DNA of 64,000 nucleotides from JACCWP01 sp963801045 (GTDB taxonomy: Bacteria; Actinomycetota; Actinomycetes; Propionibacteriales; Nocardioidaceae). The notes below the pieces were generated by a model that saw only the letters and a list, made by a program, of their open reading frames with translations, had not been told where the DNA came from and did no database searches. The stretch covers positions 496,001 to 560,000 of the forward strand of contig CAWDDC010000004.1 of assembly GCA_963801045.1 (NCBI GenBank), written 5' to 3'. Position 1 is the stretch's first letter. Each line of letters starts with the position of its first letter. Position numbers and translations under genes: made by a program. This document shows, piece after piece, positions 43,015-51,111 of the stretch.

Positions 43015-44358
43015 ATGCGCGTCGCGATCATCGGGGCCGGTCCGGCCGGCCTGCTCGTGGGGAGCGTCCTCGCCGGCCGCGGCCACGACGTGGTCGCGGT
43101 CGACCGCGACCCGGGTCCTCCCGGCGACGCGTGGTGGCGGCGCCGCGGCGTCATGCAGTTCCACCACGCGCACGGCTTCCGCGCCCAGGTGGGAGACGTC
43201 CTCGAGGAGCACTGGCCGGACGCCCTCGACGCGTGGCTCGCGCTCGGCGCCGAGCCGATCACGTTCGACATCCCCGGTCGCGGGCCGGTGCGCGCGGGTT
43301 TCCGGTCCCGCCGCGACACCTTCGAGCGGGCGCTGCGCGCGACCGCGCAGTCGGTGCCGCGCCTCACCCTCAGGCAGGGCCACGTCGACCACGTCCTGAT
43401 GCTGGGCGGCCGGGCCAGCGGGCTCGTCGTCGACGGTGCCGATCTCGGGGCCGACCTCGTGATCGACGCGTCCGGGCGATCCGGCAAGGCGGCCGACGGT
43501 GTGCGCGCGCCCAAGACGGCGGGTGGCCGGTGCGGCATGGCCTACGTCGACCGGCAGTACCGACTCCGTGAGGGCGCCGAGACGGGGCCGATGTCCAACC
43601 CGTTGGCCTGGCAGGCGGACTTCGACGGCTACCAGGCGATCCTGTTCCTGCACGAGCGCGGGTACTTCTCCGTGCTGCTCGTACGTCCCACCGCCGACGC
43701 GACCCTGAAGCCGCTGCGGGTCGAGGCGGCGTTCGAGGCCGCGTGCCGGGCGATCCCCGGGCTCGCCGAGTGGACCGACCCGGAGCGTGCGTTGCCGGCC
43801 ACCGACGTGCTGCCCGGCGGCGAGCTGCGCAACGCCTACCGCGGGCAGCGGGGCGTCGACGGCCAGCCGGTCGTGCCCGGGCTGGTGAGCATCGGCGACG
43901 CGGTCGCGACCACGACGCCGATCTTCGGCCGGGGCGTGGCCACGACCTTCCTGCAGGCCGACCGGCTGCTCACCCTGCTCGACTCCGAGGACTCGGACAC
44001 GGTGGCGGCGCCGTTCGACGCGTGGTGCCAGCAGAACATGCTGCCCTGGGTGCTCGACCACGTCCGGATGGACACCGACCTGGTCCGCCGCTGGCAGGGT
44101 GGTGACGTCGAGCTGGGCCAGCGGCTCCCGTCCGACCTGATCCTGGCCGCGGCGCAGGCGGACCCGCGCATCGACGACGCCACCGGGGGCTACTACTCGA
44201 TGCGGGCGCTGCCCGACTCCCTCGATCCGGTGGAGCCGCTCGCCCGGGCCGTGTACGAGTCCGGCTGGCGGGCGCCGTACAGCCCCGGACCCACGCGCGA
44301 CGAGCTGGTCGACATCGTGGAGGCCGCGGCCCGGCCGGCGCCCGCCCGGTCGAGCTGA
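43015..44358 (+). CDS. FAD-dependent oxidoreductase (monooxygenase/halogenase-like)
   Basis: About 447 residues starting MRVAIIGAGPAGLLVGSVLAGRGHDVVAVDRDP, the FAD Rossmann motif. DLVIDASGRSG is the second dinucleotide motif and GLVSIGDAVATTTPIFGRGVATTF the third, typical of the tryptophan halogenase/geranylgeranyl reductase group. The lysine-bearing halogenase signature was not seen. ATG 43015 has GGGAGGG seven bases before it; GTG 42997 is in frame. Substrate unknown. It converges on the anti-sigma-like gene with 6 bp between. Confidence 0.82.
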   Translation: MRVAIIGAGPAGLLVGSVLAGRGHDVVAVDRDPGPPGDAWWRRRGVMQFHHAHGFRAQVGDVLEEHWPDALDAWLALGAEPITFDIPGRGPVRAGFRSRRDTFERALRATAQSVPRLTLRQGHVDHVLMLGGRASGLVVDGADLGADLVIDASGRSGKAADGVRAPKTAGGRCGMAYVDRQYRLREGAETGPMSNPLAWQADFDGYQAILFLHERGYFSVLLVRPTADATLKPLRVEAAFEAACRAIPGLAEWTDPERALPATDVLPGGELRNAYRGQRGVDGQPVVPGLVSIGDAVATTTPIFGRGVATTFLQADRLLTLLDSEDSDTVAAPFDAWCQQNMLPWVLDHVRMDTDLVRRWQGGDVELGQRLPSDLILAAAQADPRIDDATGGYYSMRALPDSLDPVEPLARAVYESGWRAPYSPGPTRDELVDIVEAAARPAPARSS

Positions 44359-44364
44359 CCTACC

Positions 44365-45516
44365 TCACTCGCAACCGAGGCCGTCCTCGTACCCGCTGAT
44401 GTCGCCGGTCTCGAGCAGGTCGACGTACTCCCACAACACCTCGGGGTAGTCGCCCTCGGCGTTCATCCACTGCAGCACCGGCCAGTTCGGGCTGGACCGC
44501 AGGGCGTCAACGGCGTAGGGGTTGCCGGCCTCGTACTTGGCGAACCAGTCGCAGCTGACGGCCGCAACGAAGGCGACCCCTGCCTGGTAGCGCGACTGCG
44601 GCAGGTTGAGGAGCTCGGTCGTCACGTCGAGTCCCTCCGGCACCGGCACGCCCTGGTCCACCTCGGCCAGGAACTCCTCGCCCTCGGACGGCAGGACCAC
44701 GTCGTCGCCGAGCGACTGGTGCCAGGTCTCCGCGTCGACCCGCTCCAGCTGGCCCATCAGCTCGCGGTACTCGGCCGCGCTGCCCACGGTGGCATCGACC
44801 TCGAGGAACCAGTCGCCGACGACCGGGAAGATCGTCGCGACCCTGGTGTCCACCTGGTCGGGGTCGGCGACACCGCCCGAGCCCGGCTGCGGCCGGTCCT
44901 CCGGGATCATGCTCGGCTGCCCATCGGCGCCAGACCGCTCTCCCGCCGGCTCGGAGTCCTGGTACGTGAACGCCCGCCCGACCTGGCCGAGGGCCTCGAT
45001 GCTGCTCTCGGGTCCCTCTATGGCTCGGTCCCGGATGTAGGTGTCGTACTGGTCGGCGCGGTACGTCACCAGGCTGAGCCACTGGTCGCCGCGCATGAAG
45101 GACAGATCGGAGCCGTACGCGCTCTGGCTGAGACCGTCGACCTCCCAGCCGGGGGCGTTGACGACCACGTGCACCAGGTTGTCGCCGGTGGGGGGCAGCC
45201 CGGGGTCGCCGGCTCCCACTGCGACGTCGGGGCTACCAGTGCCGGTGCTGGCGGCGTCGCCCGAGGTCGTCGCACCGGGGCCGTCGCCGGACGAGCCGAG
45301 GACCACGCCGGTCCCGACGACGAGCGCGCCAACCGCGGCCGCCGCGACGACCGGCACCCATCGGGCGCCCTGCCGCGCCGTCCACGACCGCCGCCGAGGC
45401 CGGCCCCGGGCCAGGATCTCGTCCAGCAGCGCCTGCTGCGCCTCGTCGACGGGCACCCGGTCCAGACCGCGCGCGCGGTCGACCGAGTCCAGGACGGACT
45501 CGACGTCACGGTTCAT
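44365..45516 (-). CDS. Membrane-anchored protein of the ECF sigma operon
   Basis: 383 residues: an N-terminal cytoplasmic region of about 50 residues, one membrane helix (VPVVAAAAVGALVVGTGVVLG, about 53-73), and a long extracytoplasmic part rich in Gly, Ser and acidic residues with no motif I can name. The layout and the ATGA overlap with the sigma factor gene resemble CU044_5270-type proteins that accompany ECF sigma factors. It could be an anti-sigma factor or the sensed cell-surface component; no zinc anti-sigma motif (HxxxCxxC) is present. Confidence 0.65.
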   Translation of the reverse strand: MNRDVESVLDSVDRARGLDRVPVDEAQQALLDEILARGRPRRRSWTARQGARWVPVVAAAAVGALVVGTGVVLGSSGDGPGATTSGDAASTGTGSPDVAVGAGDPGLPPTGDNLVHVVVNAPGWEVDGLSQSAYGSDLSFMRGDQWLSLVTYRADQYDTYIRDRAIEGPESSIEALGQVGRAFTYQDSEPAGERSGADGQPSMIPEDRPQPGSGGVADPDQVDTRVATIFPVVGDWFLEVDATVGSAAEYRELMGQLERVDAETWHQSLGDDVVLPSEGEEFLAEVDQGVPVPEGLDVTTELLNLPQSRYQAGVAFVAAVSCDWFAKYEAGNPYAVDALRSSPNWPVLQWMNAEGDYPEVLWEYVDLLETGDISGYEDGLGCE

Positions 45517-46088
45517 GACTCCTCCTCGGTGTCCGGGCGCCGCCCGGCGCCTGTCACCCGTTCATGTCCGGCACCGACCGGTTCGTCACCGAGCGCCGCC
45601 CGCAGCCGCGCCCGGGCCCGGGTCAGCCGGGTGCGTACGGTCGTCGCCGGGAGGTCGAGCACCACCGCCACCTCGTGCGGCCGCAGGTCCTCCCACCCGA
45701 CCAGCTGCAGCAGCTCGCGGTCGCCCGCGGACAGTGCGTTCATCGCCGCGCGCACCCGGTCGACGTCGTCGGCGGGGTGGCCCGGGTCCGGGGTGTTCGC
45801 CTCGGCCAACGTCGCACGCAGCCGGGCGCCGAGCCGTTCCCGCCGCCGCAGCGAGCGCCGCTGGTTCGCCAGCACCCGCCGCGCGACGCCGTACAGCCAC
45901 GGCCGCGCCTCGTCGCCGGGCGGCACGTCGTCGAGGCGGCGCCAGGCGACCAGGAAGGTGTCGGCGACCACGTCGGAGGCGTCGTCCGGCCCCTCGGTGC
46001 GCCGCACCGCGAACGCGAGCACCGCACCGAAGTTGTCGGTGTAGAGCCGCCGGAAGAGAGCCTCGTCCCGTGGGCTGGTCCCCGTCAT
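45513..46088 (-). CDS. ECF-type RNA polymerase sigma factor
   Basis: About 191 residues. Region 2 is LFRRLYTDNFGAVLAFAVRRT and ASDVVADTFLVAWRRLDDVP with WLYGVARRVLANQRRS; region 4 is LSAGDRELLQLVGWEDLRPHEVAVVLDLPATTVRTRLTRARARLRAAL. ATG 46088 is preceded by GAGGAG, and homologues start here; an in-frame extension to 46124 is unlikely. Co-transcribed with the membrane protein gene downstream through an ATGA overlap. Target promoters cannot be inferred. Confidence 0.88.
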   Translation of the reverse strand: MTGTSPRDEALFRRLYTDNFGAVLAFAVRRTEGPDDASDVVADTFLVAWRRLDDVPPGDEARPWLYGVARRVLANQRRSLRRRERLGARLRATLAEANTPDPGHPADDVDRVRAAMNALSAGDRELLQLVGWEDLRPHEVAVVLDLPATTVRTRLTRARARLRAALGDEPVGAGHERVTGAGRRPDTEEES

Positions 46089-46178
46089 CGCGCTCCTCAA
46101 CGTACGTCCGCCGCACCCTGTCATGTCCGGACCGGGCAGCGGCGTGACATCCGACGGGATCCTTCGACCCGCGCGGAC

Positions 46179-46889
46179 CTATCGCCCGACGTAGACGGTG
46201 TTGGCCGACTCCCCTCCGGTGAGCGGGTTGGGGAACGTCACGACGTGCGCCTCGGCGCTGGCGAAGACCTCGGCGAGCACGGCACGGAACGCGTCGTCGG
46301 GCGGGTCGTCGGACCACAGTGCGAACACGCCGCCGGGATGCAGGTGACCGGTGAGGGCGCGGAGACCCGCGGGCGTGTAGAACGCGGCGTGGGTCGGGTG
46401 CAGGACGTGCCGCGGCGTGTGGTCGACGTCGACCAGCACCGCGTGGAAGCGACGATCCGGTGCTGCCGGGTCGAGTCCGGCGCCGGCTCGTACCAGCGCG
46501 AAGAAGTCACCGGGCACGAGCCGCACCCGCGGGTCGGAGGCCAGGCCGGCGGTGTCCGGCAACAGCTCGCGCCGGTGCCAGTCGATCACCTCGTCCAGCG
46601 CCTCCACGACGACCAGCGAACGCACCCGTGCGTCCTCCAGCACGGCACGTGCGGTGTAGCCGAGCCCGAGTCCGCCCACCGCGACGTCGAGGTCGGTGTC
46701 CGGCAGCCCGGCCAGGCCGAGGTGGGCGAGCTCGATCTCGGCGACGGTGAACAGGCTCGACATCAGGAACTCGTCGCCGAGCTTGACCTCGTACACGTCC
46801 ACCTCGAGCGACGGCTCCAGCCGGCGACGCAGGCTGATCGGCCCCATCGGCGTCTCGGCCCAGGCGAGCTCCGCGAAGCGTGCGCTCAC
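46179..46889 (-). CDS. Spermidine-synthase-like SAM-dependent protein
   Basis: 236 residues with the polyamine-synthase Rossmann fold: LDVAVGGLGLGYTARAVLED is the SAM-binding loop, VVVEALDEVIDWHR the acidic strand, FHAVLVDVDHTPRHVLHP the active-site region. The catalytic aspartate pattern of true SpeE (DSTDP) reads DVDHTP, so aminopropyl transfer is doubtful. It starts 4 bp after the META lipoprotein stop, completing a three-gene run with GH13 and the lipoprotein. Function unknown. Confidence 0.72.
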   Translation of the reverse strand: MSARFAELAWAETPMGPISLRRRLEPSLEVDVYEVKLGDEFLMSSLFTVAEIELAHLGLAGLPDTDLDVAVGGLGLGYTARAVLEDARVRSLVVVEALDEVIDWHRRELLPDTAGLASDPRVRLVPGDFFALVRAGAGLDPAAPDRRFHAVLVDVDHTPRHVLHPTHAAFYTPAGLRALTGHLHPGGVFALWSDDPPDDAFRAVLAEVFASAEAHVVTFPNPLTGGESANTVYVGR

Positions 46890-46893
46890 GCCC

Positions 46894-47748
46894 TCACGCT
46901 AGTGGGGTCGCGACCAGGGCGCGGTAGAGCAACCCGTGCGCGCCGGCGGTGAGCCGGAGGGTGTCGCCGTCGAGGTCGAGCTCGATCTCGCCGTCGTGCA
47001 GGACCCGCAGCACGTCGCGCTCGACGGCGCCGCGCGCGCCGGCGCAGGCGACCTGCGTCAGCAGCAGGTCGCTCAGGTGCATGCTGCCGGCCTCGACGGA
47101 GACGGTCGCGGAGCCGGTGTTGCAGCCGGTACGCACCAGCAGGAGGTCGTCCCCGCGCAACCGCAGCGTCGCGAGCACGCGGCCGGGGATGCTGCCCACC
47201 GAGGCGTCCGGTCCGGCGCCGTCGACGATGCCCTCGAGCACCCAGGTCGTGCCCGTCAGCCCGGTGTCGGTGTCGCCCACCGGTCCCAAGGAGATCACGG
47301 TGAGGCCGGATGTCAGCGTGAGCACGTCGCCGTCGAGCCGGTAACGCGGGTCGCCGGTGAGGAAGTCCGCCAGCCACGCGTCCTGCCGCATCCTGGCCGG
47401 GGCGCAGCCCATCTCGGTGCCGCCGACGACGTCGACGGTGAGCCTGCCGCCGGCGTAGCGCGCCTGACCGCTCATGTGGTTGCAGCCCGCGTCCGCGGAC
47501 ACGCCCCCGTCGGTGAAGCCGATCTGCACCGTGGTGCCGTCGACGAGCGGGTCCGGCTCCCCGTCCACCGTGACCCCGGTGGCCACGAAGGTCTGTCCCG
47601 CCAACCGGTCGTCGCTGTCGGCGACACCTGGATCGCCCGCCTCCGCGCCGCAGCCGCCCACCGCGACGGCGGCGAGCAGGGCGGGGACGACGAGGAGGCG
47701 TGCTGTCACACGGCTCCGACGCCGCCGGGCGCGTGCGGGTTCCGTCAC
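46894..47748 (-). CDS. Lipoprotein with two META domains
   Basis: About 284 residues. A basic start and hydrophobic stretch LLVVPALLAAVAVGGC end in a lipobox, so the protein is anchored outside the membrane. Two META/HslJ repeats follow, the first with VSADAGCNHMSGQARYAGGRL and TEMGCAPARM, the second with VRTGCNTGSATVSVEAGSMHL and TQVACAGAR. The GTG at 47748 overlaps the true end of the GH13 gene (GTGA) once its frameshift is corrected; GTG 47709 with GGAG upstream is an alternative start. META proteins are linked to stress and drug tolerance in other bacteria. Confidence 0.82.
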   Translation of the reverse strand: MTEPARARRRRSRVTARLLVVPALLAAVAVGGCGAEAGDPGVADSDDRLAGQTFVATGVTVDGEPDPLVDGTTVQIGFTDGGVSADAGCNHMSGQARYAGGRLTVDVVGGTEMGCAPARMRQDAWLADFLTGDPRYRLDGDVLTLTSGLTVISLGPVGDTDTGLTGTTWVLEGIVDGAGPDASVGSIPGRVLATLRLRGDDLLLVRTGCNTGSATVSVEAGSMHLSDLLLTQVACAGARGAVERDVLRVLHDGEIELDLDGDTLRLTAGAHGLLYRALVATPLA

Positions 47749-49386
47749 CGGCGCCGCAGCACCCGCGCCTCCCACGGGCGCAGGTCGGCCAGCGCCTCCG
47801 CGGGCGGGTCATCGGTGTTGCCCAGCAGGAGCTCCGCCGACAGCCACGTCCCGCCCAGGCCACGTACGTCCAGGGACTGCTCCGGCGCCCGAGACGTTGC
47901 ACAGCACCAGCAGCTCGACCGCGTCCAGCCGGCGGGTGAACGCGTAGACGAACTCGTGGTCCGGCAGCAGCATGGTGAAGTCGCCGTGCGCCACCACGGG
48001 TTCGCGGTGCCGCAGCTCGATCAGCCGCCGGTAGTGGTGGAAGACCGAGCGCTCGTCGGCGCGCGCGTCGAATGCGTTGACCTCCACGTGGTTGGGGTTG
48101 ACCGGCAACCACGGGGTGCCGGTGGTGAACCCGGCGTGCGGCGACGCGTCCCACTGCATCGGTGTGCGTGCGTTGTCCCGGCCACGCGCGCGCAGCTGGT
48201 CCAGCACGACGTCGGGGTCGAGGCCGGCGGCCGTCCGCTCGGCGTACGCGCGCAGCGACTCGATGTCGGCGAAGTCGTCGACGGTGGCGAACCACGCGTT
48301 CGTCATCCCGAGCTCCTCGCCCTGGTAGACGTAGGGCGTGCCGCGGTGCAGGTGGAGCAGGGTGCCGAGGCAGGTGGCCGACCGGACCCGCCAGGTGCCG
48401 TCGTCACCGAAGCGCGACACCACCCGTGGCTGGTCGTGGTTGTTCCAGTAGAGGCTGTTCCACCCCCGCTCGGCCAGACCCGCCTGCCACCGCCCGAACG
48501 ACGCCTTGAGGTCGCGCAGGTCGAGCCGGAACGCGTCCCACTTGGTCGCGCCGTGGTCGAGACCGACGTGCTCGAACTGGAAGACCATGTCCAGCTCGGC
48601 CCGCTCGGGGTCGGTGAACAGTGCCGCCTCGTCGACCGTCACCCCCGGCATCTCGCCGACGGTCAGGAGCTCACCGTCGCGACCGGCGAACACCTCCCGG
48701 CGCATCTCGGCGAGGAACTCGTGCAGCCGCGGGCCGCCGAGCACGTGCAGCCCCGCGTCCCCGTCCGGCAGCGCCGGGTTCTTGGAGATGTGGTCGATCA
48801 CGTCCATCCGGAAGCCGTCGACACCCTTGTCCAGCCACCAGCGCATCATCGAGTAGATCGCCTGGCGCACGTCCGGGTTCTCCCAGTTGAGGTCCGGCTG
48901 CTTGCGGGAGAACAGGTGCAGGTAGTACTCGCCCGTCACCTCGTCGAGCTCCCAGGCGGACCCGGAGAAGGTGGAGCGCCAGTCGTTCGGGCGGGGTCGC
49001 CACCAGTACCAGTCCCGTTTGGGGTTGTCGGTGCTCGAGCGCGACTCCACGAACCAGGGGTGCTCGTCGGAGGTGTGGTTGACGACGAGGTCCATCAGCA
49101 GCTTCATCCCGCGGCTGTGCACGGCGGCGAGCAGGGCGTCGAAGTCGGCCATGGTGCCGAAGACCGGGTCGATCGCCTGGTAGTCGCTGATGTCGTACCC
49201 GTTGTCGTCCTGCGGCGAGGCGTAGACCGGGCACAGCCACACCACGTCGATGCCGAGCGCGTCGAGGTGGTCGAGGTGGTCGGTGACGCCGCGCAGGTCG
49301 CCGACGCCGTCGCCGTCGGAGTCGGCGAAGCTGCGCGGGTAGATCTGGTAGACGACGGCGGAGCGGAACCAGGCCGATTCGGTCAT
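47745..49386 (-). CDS. GH13 alpha-glucosidase (oligo-1,6-glucosidase type), apparent frameshift near the 3' end
   Basis: A cytosolic alpha-glucosidase of about 546 residues if read through one frameshift. The catalytic residues are the nucleophile Asp in DGFRMDVIDHI, the acid Glu in TVGEMPG and the Asp in WNNHDQPR. WFRSAVVYQIYPRSFADSDGDGVGDLRG is the family start. The uncorrected frame stops at 47809 after an aberrant tail; skipping one G around 47880-47890 (GCCGGAG) gives EQSLDVRGLGGTWLSAEL, then LLLGNTDDPPAEALADLRPW and EARVLRRR, the normal end of this family, stopping at 47745. The span is one base longer than a multiple of three, consistent with a single inserted base. Follows purU by 1 bp. 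Confidence 0.88.
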
Positions 49387-49387
49387 C

Positions 49388-50275
49388 TCAGCGGAAGACG
49401 ACGGTGCGCGCGCCGTTGATCAGCACCCGGTTCTCGGCGTGCCAGCGCACCGCCCGGGCCAGCACCCGGGCCTCGATGTCGCGGCCGGCCTGGGCCAGCT
49501 GGGCCGGGCCCATGTCGTGGCTGACCCGCTCCACGTCCTGCTCGATGATCGGTCCCTCATCGAGGTCGGCGGTCACGTAGTGCGCGGTGGCGCCGATCTG
49601 CTTGACGCCACGAGCGTGCGCCTGGTGGTAGGGCTTCGCGCCCTTGAAGCCGGGCAGGAACGAGTGGTGGATGTTGATGGCGCGACCGGCCAGTGCCTTG
49701 CACGCGTCATCGCTCAACACCTGCATGTAGCGGGCCAGCACGACCAGGTGGATGCCGAGGTCGTCGACCATCTCGAGCAGCCGGGCCTCTGCCTCTGCCT
49801 TGGTGTCGGCCGTGACCGGGATGTGGTGGAACGGGACGCCGTACTGCGCCGCCAGCGGCCGGAAGTCCTCGTGGTTGGACACGATGGCGGGGATCTCGAT
49901 GTTCAGCGCGCCGGTGCTCCAGCGGAACAGCAGGTCGTTGAGGCAGTGCCCGAACCGGGAGACCAGCACCAGCGTCCGGAACGGCTCGTCGGCGGGGAAC
50001 AGCTGCCAGGTCATCGCCCAGGTGTCGGCGACCTGGCCGAAGCCGTCCAGCAGCTCGTCCAGGCCGACCCGGGGGTCGACCAGCTCGAAGTGCACCCGCA
50101 TGAAGAACCGGCCCTCGAGCCGGTCGTCGAACTGCTGGCTCTCCAGGATGTTGGCCGCACGGAGCACCAGGTACGACGCCACGGCGTGCACGATGCCGGG
50201 CCGGTCGGGGCAGTCCAGGGTCAGCACGAACTCGGGTGCGGGCGAGTTCTGCGCGGGGGTGCTCACCGGCGCCAT
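49388..50275 (-). CDS. purU: Formyltetrahydrofolate deformylase
   Basis: PurU hydrolyses 10-formyl-THF to formate and THF. 295 residues: an ACT domain (about 15-90, VLTLDCPDRPGIVHAVASYLV) and a formyltransferase domain with FGHCLNDLLFRW, PFHHIPVT, the catalytic Asn/His in NIHHSFLPGFKGAKPY and the Asp in YVTADLDEGPIIEQDVERV. ATG 50275 or GTG 50266 could start it. It is divergent from the IclR gene with just 20 bp between start codons. PurU commonly sits with betaine and sarcosine catabolism genes, where it releases the C1 units; here it is upstream of bet genes. Confidence 0.93.
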   Translation of the reverse strand: MAPVSTPAQNSPAPEFVLTLDCPDRPGIVHAVASYLVLRAANILESQQFDDRLEGRFFMRVHFELVDPRVGLDELLDGFGQVADTWAMTWQLFPADEPFRTLVLVSRFGHCLNDLLFRWSTGALNIEIPAIVSNHEDFRPLAAQYGVPFHHIPVTADTKAEAEARLLEMVDDLGIHLVVLARYMQVLSDDACKALAGRAINIHHSFLPGFKGAKPYHQAHARGVKQIGATAHYVTADLDEGPIIEQDVERVSHDMGPAQLAQAGRDIEARVLARAVRWHAENRVLINGARTVVFR

Positions 50276-50280
50276 CCTGG

Positions 50281-50295
50281 CACTAGTGTTTCGGC
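50281..50295 (+). promoter_or_regulatory. Compact leaderless promoter of the second IclR gene
   Basis: TAGTGT (50284-50289) lies six bases before the ATG at 50296, with no Shine-Dalgarno, the layout of a leaderless transcript. It is part of the palindrome CACTAGTG (50281-50288), which also offers TAGTGC on the other strand close to the purU start. The whole divergent gap is 20 bp, so purU and the IclR gene must share or overlap their promoters. Confidence 0.45.
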
Positions 50296-51111
50296 ATGGG
50301 CAACGCCGGTGCGGATGGCGGAACGGCTCCGACCGTGCAGTCCGTCGACCGCGCGGTCACCGTGCTGGAGATCCTCGCGCACGCGGGCGAGGCCGGGGTC
50401 ACCGACATCGCGGCCGAGCTCGGGGTGCACAAGTCGACCGCCTTCCGCCTGGTCGCCGCGCTCGAGCAGCGCGGGCTGGTCGAGCAGCACGCCGAGCGCG
50501 GCAAGTACCGCCTCGGCGTCGGCATCCTGCGGCTGGCCGGGGCCACCACCGCACGGCTCGACCTGGTGCAGGAGTCGCGCCCGCTGTGCCGGGCGCTGGC
50601 CGCACGTACCGGTGAGACCGTCAACCTGACCGTGCTCTCCGACCGGGCCGCGCTCTACCTCGACCAGGTCGCCGGCTCGTCCGCGCTGCAGCCGCACAAC
50701 TGGGTCGGCCAGCGGATCCCGCTGCACGCCACCTCCAACGGCAAGGTGTTGCTCAGCGGGCTGCCGGACAGCGAGGTCAGTGCGATGGTCGGGCGCCGCC
50801 CGCGCTCGTACACGCCCGCGACGCTGACCACCCCGGCGGAGGTCCTGGCCTGCGTGCGGGAGGTGCGGAAGACCGGCTTCGCCCTCGCCGTCGACGAGCT
50901 CGAGCAGGGGCTGACCGCGGTGGCGGCTCCGCTGCACAACGTGCACGGCGACATCGTGGCGTCGATCAGCGTCTCCGGGCCCACCTTCCGGCTCGGACCC
51001 GAGCGGCTCGAGGTGGTGACGGCCGACGTCGTCGACACCGCGACCGAGGTGAGCCGCCGGCTCGGCTGGCGGGGTGCAAGCACGCAACAAGTGGCAGGAG
51101 GCGTTCAGTAA
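50296..51111 (+). CDS. IclR family transcriptional regulator of the betaine locus
   Basis: 271 residues: winged helix with LEILAHAGEAGVTDIAAELGVHKSTAFRLVAALEQRGLV, and an effector domain with HNWVGQRIPLHATSNGKVLLSG, VREVRKTGFALAVDELEQGLTAVAAPL and ASISVSGPTFRL. It is divergent from purU, and its TAA overlaps the betB start by one base (TAATG), so it is the first gene of the bet/pro operon. Together with the 17-bp GTTG...CGCAAC sites at 11155 and 60266, it is the best candidate in the window for their regulator (inference); its own promoter does not contain that site. Confidence 0.87.
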   Translation: MGNAGADGGTAPTVQSVDRAVTVLEILAHAGEAGVTDIAAELGVHKSTAFRLVAALEQRGLVEQHAERGKYRLGVGILRLAGATTARLDLVQESRPLCRALAARTGETVNLTVLSDRAALYLDQVAGSSALQPHNWVGQRIPLHATSNGKVLLSGLPDSEVSAMVGRRPRSYTPATLTTPAEVLACVREVRKTGFALAVDELEQGLTAVAAPLHNVHGDIVASISVSGPTFRLGPERLEVVTADVVDTATEVSRRLGWRGASTQQVAGGVQ

